The position numbers and the translations under genes are program-made. The notes beneath the pieces are model-generated. The model saw only the letters and a list, made by a program, of their open reading frames with translations, made no database searches and was not told the origin of the DNA. Below are positions 1-8,065 of a stretch of 48,881 bases of DNA, one piece after another (positions within the stretch are counted from its first letter, which is position 1; every line of letters begins with the position of its first letter). This DNA is from JBBIWA01 sp037439425 (lineage in GTDB: Bacteria; Acidobacteriota; Blastocatellia; RBC074): contig JBBIWA010000034.1 of assembly GCA_037439425.1 (NCBI GenBank), positions 1 through 48,881 on the forward strand, in the 5' to 3' direction.

Positions 1-1184
1 AAGCCATAGATGAATTGGATCGCTTGCTGCGTGCGGCCGTAGCTGGACAGATGGTGGCCGATGTGCCGCTGGGCGCATTTCTCTCGGGCGGCATTGATTC
101 CTCAACCGTGGTCGCGCTGATGCAGGCGCAGAGCACTCAGCCGGTCAAGACCTTCACCATCGGCTTTGAAGAGGCGGCCTACAATGAAGCTGAATATGCG
201 AGAGCTGTCGCTCAGCATCTCGGCACGGATCATACTGAATTCTACGTCAAGCCCGCCGAAGCGATGGCCGTGATTGCGCGTTTGCCCGCCATTTATGATG
301 AGCCATTCGCCGACTCATCTCAGATCCCGACTTTTCTGGTCTCCCAACTGGCGCGCACACAGGTGAAGGTCAGTTTGTCGGGTGATGGTGGCGACGAACT
401 CTTTTGCGGCTACAATCGCTATCTGGGAGCGCGCACCGCCTGGCGGCGTATCGGCTGGATGCCGCAAGCAATCAAGCAAGCGATCTCCAGAGGCATAGCA
501 GCAATTGCCGCTGCTGTGCCGGACGCTTCATTGAATGGGCTGGAGGAGTTGAGGCAGCGCGCGCGCAATCTGCTTCACGAATGGGCCAAGAACCTGGCTT
601 CAGATCGCCCGGAGTTGATCTATCATCGGCTGGTCTCTCACTGGGAGGATCCAACCTCGGTGGTGAGGGATGCGCGCGAGCCGCTCACTGTTTTGACTGA
701 TGGCGATCGACTGGCCGCCTTGCCGGATTTCACTGAGCGGATGATGTATCTGGACCAGGTGAGCTATTTGCCTGACGATATTCTGGTCAAGGTAGATCGT
801 GCGAGTATGGCCGTCAGCCTCGAAGCGCGGGTGCCGCTGCTGGATCATCGCGTGGTTGAGTTCGCCTGGCGCGTGCCGCTTCAGATGAAGTTGCGCCAGG
901 GGCAAAGTAAGTGGCTGCTGCGCCAACTGCTTTATCGCTACGTTCCACCCTCGTTGATTGAGCGTCCAAAGAGCGGCTTTTCAATTCCGCTAGCGGAGTG
1001 GTTACGCGAGCCGCTGCGCGAGTGGGCCGAAGCCTTGCTCGATGAACGCAGGCTGCGCGAAGAGGGATTTTTCCATCCGCAGCCAATTCGGGAGAAATGG
1101 GCTGAGCACTTATCAGGCCACAGCAATCACGCTTATGACCTCTGGACTGTGCTCGTGTTTCAGGCATGGTTGGAGCAGGCGTGA
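1..1184 (+). CDS. asnB: Asparagine synthase (glutamine-hydrolysing), C-terminal part, 5' truncated by window edge
   Basis: The frame is open from the first base, so the gene begins upstream; the TTG at 15 is only the first start-like codon. What is visible is the synthetase half: a PP-loop SGGIDSS about 24-30 residues after that TTG, then a SGDGGDE motif near residue 120. These bind ATP and aspartate, and the domain transfers ammonia to beta-aspartyl-AMP. The N-terminal glutaminase domain with Cys2 must lie outside the window. The stop is 15 bp before a second full-length homologue, so the two form a tandem pair. Next to glycosyltransferases and a polysaccharide deacetylase, such AsnB-like enzymes often amidate sugars or cell-surface polymers rather than making free asparagine; that role is inference. 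Confidence 0.93.
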   Translation, partial: AIDELDRLLRAAVAGQMVADVPLGAFLSGGIDSSTVVALMQAQSTQPVKTFTIGFEEAAYNEAEYARAVAQHLGTDHTEFYVKPAEAMAVIARLPAIYDEPFADSSQIPTFLVSQLARTQVKVSLSGDGGDELFCGYNRYLGARTAWRRIGWMPQAIKQAISRGIAAIAAAVPDASLNGLEELRQRARNLLHEWAKNLASDRPELIYHRLVSHWEDPTSVVRDAREPLTVLTDGDRLAALPDFTERMMYLDQVSYLPDDILVKVDRASMAVSLEARVPLLDHRVVEFAWRVPLQMKLRQGQSKWLLRQLLYRYVPPSLIERPKSGFSIPLAEWLREPLREWAEALLDERRLREEGFFHPQPIREKWAEHLSGHSNHAYDLWTVLVFQAWLEQA

Positions 1185-1199
1185 TCTTGGGTCATCTGT

Positions 1200-3107
1200 A
1201 TGTGCGGAATCACGGGAATCTATCATTACGCGAGCGATGAGCCGGTCAATGAAGCGATACTGCGCCGCATGACTGAGGTCGTCTCTCATCGTGGGCCGGA
1301 CGATCATGGCTTTCACGTGAAGGCGCGCATCGGGCTGGGACACCGCCGTCTTTCGATCATAGATGTCGCAGGCGGCCATCAGCCGATCTTCAACGAAGAC
1401 GGCACGGTAGCGATTATCTTTAATGGCGAGATATACAACTATCGGGAACTTCAGAAACTGGTAGAAAACCGCGGGCATCATCTCCGCACTCGTTCGGATA
1501 CTGAGACGATCGTTCATCTTTACGAAGAGTATGGCGAAGAGTGCGTGAAGATGCTGCGCGGGATGTTCGCCTTTGCGCTCTGGGATGAACGCCACCAGAA
1601 GCTGCTGCTGGCGCGCGACCGGGTCGGCAAAAAACCGCTCTACTACGCAGCACACGATGGGCGCTTCGTTTTCGGCTCGGAGCTCAAATCGCTGCTGGAA
1701 GATCCGCACCTTCCGCGCGCGCTCGATATAGAAGCGCTGGCTGATTACTTCTCCTTCCAGTATATCCCTGCGCCCAAGACGATCTTTCGCGAGGTGCGCA
1801 AACTGCGGCCTGCGCATTACCTGGTCGTGACGCCGCAAGGTTTGCGTGAGCAGGAATACTGGGATATTGATTTCAGCCAGGTTGACGAACGCAGTGAAGA
1901 GCAGTGGTGCGATCTGGTGCTTGAGGCTCTGCGTGAAGCCGTAGGCGTGCGGTTGATGAGCGAAGTGCCACTCGGCGCATTTCTTTCAAGTGGCATCGAT
2001 TCCTCTTCAGTCGTCGCGCTGATGAGCGAGATCACCCATCAGCCGGTGATTACAGCTTCGATTGGCTTTACTGAAGAAAGATACAGCGAAGCCGAAGAGG
2101 CGCGCCGTTTCGCTCAGTATGTCAACTCTGAGCATCACGAACGGATGGTGAAACCGGATGCAGTCTCGGTGGTCGAAAAGCTGGCCTGGCATTACGACGA
2201 GCCTTTCGCCGATTCGTCAGCCGTGCCGACTTACTACGTCTCGCAGGTGGCGCGCGAATTCGTGACCGTCGCCTTGTCCGGCGATGGCGGCGATGAAAAC
2301 TTCGTGGGATACCGGCGCTATCTGTTCGATGCGGCGGAGAATCGCATGCGCGCGCTGATGCCGGCTTCGCTCCGCCGCCCGCTCTTTGGGGCACTGGCCG
2401 CGATTTATCCGAAGGCTGACTGGCTGCCGCAACCATTGCGTGCCAAAACGACGCTGCGCAATCTGTCGCTGGATGCGGCAGCGGCTTACTTCAATTCAGT
2501 TTACGGCGTGATGTCGCGCGAGCGATCCGCCCTGCTCGGCCGCGATGTGACCTTGCAGTTGAATGGTTATAACCCCTTCGATCACTTCCGCTATTATTTC
2601 GACCGCGCGCGGACTACCGATCCTATCTCTCGCGCGCAATACGTAGACATCAAGACTTATCTGACCGATGACATACTGACGAAGGTGGATCGCGCCAGCA
2701 TGGCGGTTTCGCTCGAAGTGCGCTGCCCTTTTCTGGATCATCGGTTGATGGAGCTGGTAGCGCGCATGCCTTCAAGGCTGAAGCTGCGCGGGCGCGAAAG
2801 CAAATATATTCTCAGGCGCGCGATGAGCCGCATTCTGCCGTCGGAGGTACTGAAGCGGCGCAAGCAAGGTTTCGTCATCCCTCTGGCTCAGTGGCTGCGC
2901 AGCGATTTGCGCGAGCTAGCAGAGAGCGCTCTGTTTGACACTGCTGTGCAAGACGATTTGCTTGATCGCGCTGCCGTCGCCCGGCTCTGGCGGCAGCATC
3001 AAATGGGGCTGCGCGATTATTCGCGCCCTTTGTGGGCGATCTTGATGCTGCGGATGTGGCAGCGCAAGTTCGCGACTGGCAAGAGTGTGAAACTGGCGGC
3101 TGGCTGA
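1200..3107 (+). CDS. asnB: Asparagine synthase (glutamine-hydrolysing), full length, 635 aa
   Basis: The protein opens with Met-Cys-Gly-Ile, so Cys2 is the expected glutaminase nucleophile and the ATG at 1200 is secure. Residues 1 to about 200 are the class II glutamine amidotransferase domain and residues 230-600 the synthetase domain. The PP-loop reads SSGIDSS at about 263-269, one residue off the usual SGGxDSS, followed by SGDGGDE. Length is normal for the AsnB family. It follows the first copy by 15 bp and its TGA overlaps the next ATG by one base (TGATG), so it is translationally coupled to the glycosyltransferase. Being in a surface-polysaccharide cluster, it may amidate a glycan precursor; ordinary asparagine synthesis cannot be excluded. 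Confidence 0.95.
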   Translation: MCGITGIYHYASDEPVNEAILRRMTEVVSHRGPDDHGFHVKARIGLGHRRLSIIDVAGGHQPIFNEDGTVAIIFNGEIYNYRELQKLVENRGHHLRTRSDTETIVHLYEEYGEECVKMLRGMFAFALWDERHQKLLLARDRVGKKPLYYAAHDGRFVFGSELKSLLEDPHLPRALDIEALADYFSFQYIPAPKTIFREVRKLRPAHYLVVTPQGLREQEYWDIDFSQVDERSEEQWCDLVLEALREAVGVRLMSEVPLGAFLSSGIDSSSVVALMSEITHQPVITASIGFTEERYSEAEEARRFAQYVNSEHHERMVKPDAVSVVEKLAWHYDEPFADSSAVPTYYVSQVAREFVTVALSGDGGDENFVGYRRYLFDAAENRMRALMPASLRRPLFGALAAIYPKADWLPQPLRAKTTLRNLSLDAAAAYFNSVYGVMSRERSALLGRDVTLQLNGYNPFDHFRYYFDRARTTDPISRAQYVDIKTYLTDDILTKVDRASMAVSLEVRCPFLDHRLMELVARMPSRLKLRGRESKYILRRAMSRILPSEVLKRRKQGFVIPLAQWLRSDLRELAESALFDTAVQDDLLDRAAVARLWRQHQMGLRDYSRPLWAILMLRMWQRKFATGKSVKLAAG

Positions 3108-4012
3108 TGAGTAGCTTGAGTACACCACCCATCACTGTCCTGCTCCCTGTCAAAAATGGCATGCCATTTTTGCCTGAAGCGGTGTCGAGCATCTTGCAGC
3201 AGACCCATCGTGATTTCGAGTTGCTGATCATTGACGATGGCTCGGCCGATGAGACGGCGGGTTATCTAGCATCGCTTCGTGATCCGCGCGTCCGCATCGT
3301 GCGCAATGAGCAAAGTCAGGGAGTCGCGCGTTGTTTGAATCAAGGGCTGGCGCTGGCCACTACGCCGTTCATCGCCCGGCAGGATGCCGATGACATATCG
3401 GAGCCGGAGCGGTTGGAACGGCAATTGGCCTATCTGACCGATCATCCTGAATGCGCGGTGGTGGGAACGCAAGGATGGATGGTAGATGAGGCGGGCAACA
3501 AGCTTCGGCCTTTCCCGTGGCGGCCCACCAGCGAGCCAGAGATGGCAGCCGCTTTGCGCGTCGCCAGCCCCTTCATCCACGGCAGCGTGCTGCTGCGGCG
3601 TGAGGCAGTGAAACAGGTTAGTGGGTATCGAGAACAGATTCGATATGCTGAAGATTTTGATCTCTGGCTGCGCTTAGCGAACAAGTACAAGCTGGCGAAT
3701 TTGCCAGATTCGCTCTATCGCTATCGCGTGCACAGTGGGCAAGTCTGCATTGCCAACCAGCAACAGGCGTCCTTGGACAGCTGGTTGTGTCTGGTGCTGC
3801 AGGCCGAGAGGCAATGCCGTGAGGGAGAGGACAGCTTGAGCATACTCGATGAGAGACAGCTTGCGGCCATCAAGGAAAGAAGGATCTGGCGACCACGGGG
3901 CAATTGGGCCGAGCGGGTGCGCGTGCTCTGGCATTATGCTCAACTGCTTCAGGCTGATTCCCCACGCCGTGCCTTCGTCGCGAAACTCCTCGCGATTACA
4001 GGTGGCTGGTAG
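3107..4012 (+). CDS. Glycosyltransferase family 2
   Basis: This is a GT-A fold transferase of about 301 aa. The ATG at 3107 overlaps the preceding TGA and directly precedes the conserved strand ITVLLPVKNG; an upstream in-frame start at 3032 would lie inside asnB and adds unconserved residues. Visible motifs are the nucleotide-binding LLIIDDGSADET near residue 45 and a metal-binding DADD at about residues 92-95. A cytoplasmic enzyme of this type moves a sugar from a nucleotide donor to a growing lipid-linked glycan. The acceptor and sugar cannot be read from the sequence. It sits between asnB and a polysaccharide deacetylase. Confidence 0.92.
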   Translation: MSSLSTPPITVLLPVKNGMPFLPEAVSSILQQTHRDFELLIIDDGSADETAGYLASLRDPRVRIVRNEQSQGVARCLNQGLALATTPFIARQDADDISEPERLERQLAYLTDHPECAVVGTQGWMVDEAGNKLRPFPWRPTSEPEMAAALRVASPFIHGSVLLRREAVKQVSGYREQIRYAEDFDLWLRLANKYKLANLPDSLYRYRVHSGQVCIANQQQASLDSWLCLVLQAERQCREGEDSLSILDERQLAAIKERRIWRPRGNWAERVRVLWHYAQLLQADSPRRAFVAKLLAITGGW

Positions 4013-4159
4013 GCTGGAATGAACTGGGAGACAGAGCTATAGGATCTAAGGCCGATGCTATTGAACGAGATTGGGAAGCCCCAATCCTCAGCGTTCTTCC
4101 CTCTGGTCCGAGAAAACGCGGTGAGTTCGGGAAAAAGGCAGAGGGATACAGGAGGGGCC

Positions 4160-5122
4160 GTGCTTAATGTTTTTTTCACTATAGATACAGAGATCACGCC
4201 TTGCACACCGAACTGGCGCAAGTCAGGTCTTGCTCGAGAGATGGACCGCTACGTTTATGGGATCACCAGTGAAGGCGAATACGGCCTGCACTACCAGCTG
4301 AAGCTGCTCAACGAATACGGATTGAGAGCCGTCGTCTTCGTCGAGTCGTTGTTTGCTTCTGCGGCCGGGCTGGAGCCATTGCGCCAGATCGTGGAGATGA
4401 TTCAAGCAGCAGGGCATGAAATTCAACTTCATCTCCATACTGAATGGCTGGAGCGGATGACTGAATCCATCTTGCCTAGCAGAGTGGGGAAGAATCTCAA
4501 AGATTTCTCAGTTGATGAACAAGCGGCGCTCATCGCACGTGGGCTGGAGAATTTGCGCGCCTGTGGTGTCGCTGACATCTGCGCCTTTCGCGCAGGCAAT
4601 TACGGGGCGAACCGAGATACTTTCTCTGCGCTCTCCCGCAATGGGCTGGTATATGATTCCAGTCAGAATGTTTCGCACCTGGATTCACTCGCGCCAGAGT
4701 TGCTGCATCAACCGCGTCAATTCGATGGCGTCTATGAATTTCCGATCTCGTTTTTCAGCGACTGGCCTGGACACTATCGTCCGGTGCAACTTTGCGCCTG
4801 CTCCAGTCGAGAATTAGAACAAGCTCTGCTCGGGGCTTGGGAAGGCGGTTGGTACTCGTTTGTTTTGGTCTCGCATAGCTTCGAGTTGGTCAAGAACCTT
4901 CGTCCCTGCTCCAAACCGCTGTTGCCGAATCAGATTGTGATCAAACGATTCGAGCGACTCTGCCGCTTCCTAGCTGATCATCCGGACAAATTCCGCACTG
5001 CCACATTTTCAGAGATTGCGCCGGAGCAGATTCCGGATGCGCCACCCTATTTCCTGTTGCGTTCCAGCATCTATCAGACGGCGTGGCGCGTGGTGGAGCA
5101 GCTTCTGGGAAGGATGCGATGA
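4160..5122 (+). CDS. Polysaccharide deacetylase (NodB-like) family protein
   Basis: The chosen start is GTG 4160, preceded by GGAGGG at 4151-4156 and placing the conserved strand NVFFTIDTE at the very N-terminus. An ATG at 4055 is in frame but adds 35 unconserved residues. The TIDTE segment (Asp9, Glu11) and the HLH pair at about His91 and His93 fit the metal site of carbohydrate esterase family 4, which removes N-acetyl groups from sugars. The family version found in exopolysaccharide clusters has this DTE form. The gene ends with an ATGA overlap with the next gene, so both are probably co-translated. No signal peptide is visible, so action may be cytoplasmic or on lipid-linked intermediates. 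Confidence 0.85.
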   Translation: MLNVFFTIDTEITPCTPNWRKSGLAREMDRYVYGITSEGEYGLHYQLKLLNEYGLRAVVFVESLFASAAGLEPLRQIVEMIQAAGHEIQLHLHTEWLERMTESILPSRVGKNLKDFSVDEQAALIARGLENLRACGVADICAFRAGNYGANRDTFSALSRNGLVYDSSQNVSHLDSLAPELLHQPRQFDGVYEFPISFFSDWPGHYRPVQLCACSSRELEQALLGAWEGGWYSFVLVSHSFELVKNLRPCSKPLLPNQIVIKRFERLCRFLADHPDKFRTATFSEIAPEQIPDAPPYFLLRSSIYQTAWRVVEQLLGRMR

Positions 5123-6054
5123 CAGAGGCTTGGATTGCGAAACCGCTTCAGCTCAAATTTCTCCTTGGCGAACTTCATCTCTTCACGGTGAGCTTTTCTT
5201 CTCTGAACCTGGAGCGTCACTTCACGGCTTTGACTCGGGAGCCAGCGCCGCTGCCCTTTGAGGCTTTCTCCCGTGGGCTGGATGCGCTCCAGATTCGCTC
5301 CTATCCGACCTCACAGCCGCTGCCGCGACTTACTCTCTTGCCGCAAGCCATTCGTTATGTCCCGCAACAATACCGCCGCTACTATATTGAGCTTCAAGGA
5401 TCGTTCGCGGATTATCTGAAAAAGTTCTCTGGCAAATCCCGCTCCACGCTTCTACGGAAAGTGCGTCGCTTCGCTGCAGTTTCTGGCGGACAGGTGTGCT
5501 GGCGCGAATATCGTCGCTGCGACGAGATGGCCGAGTTTTATCGTCTGGCGCGCCAGGTATCGCAGCAAACTTATCAGGAGCGGCTGTTGAAAGCGGGCCT
5601 GCCTGAGGAGCCGTGGTTTCAGGAAGAATTGTGTGAACTAGCCTCTCGCGATCAAGTGCGCGGTTATCTCCTCTTTCACGGAGCCCAGCCGATTGCTTAT
5701 CTCTGCTGTCCGGCTCAAGGGGAGATCTTGCTTTACCGCTATCTCGGCTATCTGCCGCAATACCGGCGCTGGTCTCCAGGCACGGTCTTGCAGTACCTGG
5801 TGCTCGAACGGTTGTTTGCCGAAGGTCGGTTCCGCCTCTTTGACTTTACTCAAGGAGAAGGACAGCATAAAGAGTTCTTTGCCACGGGCAGTTGTCAGTG
5901 CGCAGATATTTACTACTTCCGCAAAACTCTACGCATTCTGCTCTTGCTTTGCCTGCACGCTGGTTCACAGGCCCTCTCTGAGATGGTGGGTCAGGCGCTC
6001 AGCTTCCTTGGGCTGAAGCAGTGGATCAAGCGATTGATCCGAGCAAGAGCTTGA
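5119..6054 (+). CDS. GNAT/FemAB-like acyltransferase (BioF2/CelD-type)
   Basis: About 311 aa. The ATG at 5119 overlaps the preceding TGA (ATGA), which decides the start over an in-frame 5083. The protein has the two-lobed layout of FemAB-related GNAT proteins of exopolysaccharide clusters: a basic stretch with GKSRSTLLRKVRRF around residue 115, then a C-terminal lobe with tyrosine-rich beta strands (YRYLGYLPQYRRWSPGT) and DFTQGEGQHKEFF. Relatives transfer acyl or aminoacyl groups in capsule, cellulose or PEP-CTERM/exosortase-linked polysaccharide loci. The substrate is unknown. A hydrophobic helix near the C-terminus may touch the membrane. The family assignment is from recalled motifs. Confidence 0.75.
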   Translation: MTEAWIAKPLQLKFLLGELHLFTVSFSSLNLERHFTALTREPAPLPFEAFSRGLDALQIRSYPTSQPLPRLTLLPQAIRYVPQQYRRYYIELQGSFADYLKKFSGKSRSTLLRKVRRFAAVSGGQVCWREYRRCDEMAEFYRLARQVSQQTYQERLLKAGLPEEPWFQEELCELASRDQVRGYLLFHGAQPIAYLCCPAQGEILLYRYLGYLPQYRRWSPGTVLQYLVLERLFAEGRFRLFDFTQGEGQHKEFFATGSCQCADIYYFRKTLRILLLLCLHAGSQALSEMVGQALSFLGLKQWIKRLIRARA

Positions 6055-6088
6055 GCCAGGCAGGCAGCTTTAACGATGGCAGGGAGAA

Positions 6089-6811
6089 ATGGTCTATCGT
6101 TGGGGACAAAAGGTGGTGCACTCTCTGAAGCAGCGTGGAATGACCGCCACTTTGCGACTGGTGCTGCTGAATATTTATCACCTGCTGCGGGAATACTCAC
6201 CTGGGAGACGGCGCGCCTTGGCGCAGGAACGCCAATTTGACCAAGAGTTCGGAGTGGACACAAGTGGCCCGCTAGGGTTGCTCGATCTCGAAGTGGAAGA
6301 TGAGGCTTATCAATACGCCTTCGGCTATCAGGCGACACTGCCGGGAGCTTTCCGGCGCTTGCTTAGCAAGCTGCCCATCAGACATCAGGATTTTATCTTC
6401 ATTGACCTCGGCTCCGGTAAAGGGCGAACGCTGTTGCTAGCCTCCGAGCTGCCATTCAAGAAGATCATCGGCGTAGAGCTTTCACCGCGCCTGCATCGCA
6501 TCGCCCAGGAGAATATTCGTAAGTACCGAAGCACAACTCAACAATGCCAGGAGATAGAAGCCGTTTGCCTCAACGCCGCCGCTTATCCGATCCCAGCAGA
6601 ACCGGCTGTGATCTACCTTTACAATCCTTTCAAGGAAGTGGTGATGCTCAGAGTTTTGGAAAACCTGCGCCTCTCATTGCAAGCCCATCCGAGAGAAGTC
6701 TTCATTCTCTACTGCAACCCTGTACTGGATGATTTGTTAGATGGCTCCGGATTTCTGAGCCTGGTGGAAGCAGGCGAGGACTATTCTCTGTATCGAGCAG
6801 GTCTTGCATGA
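6089..6811 (+). CDS. Class I SAM-dependent methyltransferase
   Basis: 240 aa, ATG at 6089 preceded by GGGAG about 7 bases away. Residues about 105-112 read IDLGSGKG, the glycine-rich motif I that binds S-adenosylmethionine; IIGVELSP follows as motif II with an acidic residue for the ribose hydroxyls. A later VIYLYNPF occupies the place of motif IV. The first 90 residues are helical and less conserved. It overlaps the next glycosyltransferase by four bases (ATGA), so it probably methylates a sugar of the same polysaccharide; the acceptor is not visible. Confidence 0.85.
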   Translation: MVYRWGQKVVHSLKQRGMTATLRLVLLNIYHLLREYSPGRRRALAQERQFDQEFGVDTSGPLGLLDLEVEDEAYQYAFGYQATLPGAFRRLLSKLPIRHQDFIFIDLGSGKGRTLLLASELPFKKIIGVELSPRLHRIAQENIRKYRSTTQQCQEIEAVCLNAAAYPIPAEPAVIYLYNPFKEVVMLRVLENLRLSLQAHPREVFILYCNPVLDDLLDGSGFLSLVEAGEDYSLYRAGLA

Positions 6812-8022
6812 ATGTCCTGGTTTTTACCTCGCTTTTTCCCAACAGCGAGCAACCTAACCTCGGCATCTTCGTCAAGCACCGGATTGCCGCTCTGGCCAGA
6901 TTGCCGCATCTCAGCTTGCGCGTGGTGGCGCCAGTTCCTTATTTCCCCCCCTTCCTGCCCGCTTCGCCTTTCCTTGAGCGCTGGCAACGGATGGCTCGGA
7001 TCAAGGAGCGGGAACTGATCGAAGGGCTCAGCATAGATCATCCGCGCTACCTGGTGACACCGAAAATAGGGATGACGCTTTACGGGCGCTGGATGGCACG
7101 TGGCGCAGCTCGTGTAGTGCAGCGACTGCACGCGGAACAACCCTGCGATTTGATAGACGCGCACTATGTCTATCCCGATGGGTACGCAGCAGTGAAGTTA
7201 GGCCGCGCGCTCAAGCTCCCTGTGGTGGTGACGGCGCGCGGAACGGACATCAATCTCTTCTCGCAGATGCTGCTTGTTCGGCCACTGGTGCGCGCAGCGT
7301 TAAGTGGCGCGGCCAGCGTTATTGCCGTGAGCGGTGCACTCAAGCAGCGCATGGTGGAACTAGGAATCCCTGCCGAGAAGGTAGTGGTGATTCGCAATGG
7401 TATTGACCGCACAATCTTCTATCCGCAGGACCGAGCTGAGGTGCGGCGCGCGCTTGGGTTAGAGGCCAACGGGCCGGTTATCATTACGGTTTGCTCGCTG
7501 ACGGCTAACAAAGGGATTGATCGGTTGATTGATGCTTTCGCTTTGGTCTCAAAGCAACCGGCGAACGAAACGGCAAGGATGTACGTGATTGGTGAAGGTC
7601 CTGAGCGCGCCGCTCTGGAAGCACGTATTGCTCGTCACGGCCTCCAGGGGCGTGTGATCCTGCCTGGCGCGCGCCCGCAGCCGGAGCTGGCTAGGTGGTA
7701 TTCAGCCGCCGAGCTCTTCTGTCTGGCCAGTCACCGTGAAGGCTGTCCCAACGTGGTGCTTGAAGCTCTGGCCTGCGGCACTCCGGTCGTCGCCATGGAC
7801 GTAGGTGGAATCAGGGAATTAATCACCAGCCCGGCTTATGGTCGCCTGGTCTCACCCACCACTGCTGCTGTAGATAGCTTGGCAAGGCAGATTCACGAAG
7901 CGCTCAATATCCGATGGAATCGCGCGGAAATTGCCGCCTATGGAGGCGCGCGCTCCTGGCATGATGTGGCGGCCGAGGTTGAAGCCCTGTGGCGGTCAGT
8001 GCAGGAAAAAACGCAGCGATGA
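6808..8022 (+). CDS. Glycosyltransferase family 4 (GT-B)
   Basis: 404 aa; its ATG overlaps the methyltransferase stop by four bases. The N-terminal lobe starts MNVLVFTSLFPNSEQP, typical of GT4 enzymes. The C-terminal lobe carries GVIRNGID-like phosphate-contacting sequence near residue 200 and the EGCPNVVLEALACGTPVVA stretch at about 311-329, containing the conserved acidic pair that grips the nucleotide sugar. It probably adds a sugar to a lipid-linked oligosaccharide on the cytoplasmic side. It is the last gene of the cluster: the topA stop lies 43 bp downstream on the opposite strand. Confidence 0.92.
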   Translation: MNVLVFTSLFPNSEQPNLGIFVKHRIAALARLPHLSLRVVAPVPYFPPFLPASPFLERWQRMARIKERELIEGLSIDHPRYLVTPKIGMTLYGRWMARGAARVVQRLHAEQPCDLIDAHYVYPDGYAAVKLGRALKLPVVVTARGTDINLFSQMLLVRPLVRAALSGAASVIAVSGALKQRMVELGIPAEKVVVIRNGIDRTIFYPQDRAEVRRALGLEANGPVIITVCSLTANKGIDRLIDAFALVSKQPANETARMYVIGEGPERAALEARIARHGLQGRVILPGARPQPELARWYSAAELFCLASHREGCPNVVLEALACGTPVVAMDVGGIRELITSPAYGRLVSPTTAAVDSLARQIHEALNIRWNRAEIAAYGGARSWHDVAAEVEALWRSVQEKTQR

Positions 8023-8065
8023 AGATAATCCTCTGGTTGCGCTCTCGGCCGCCCTCATACGATCT

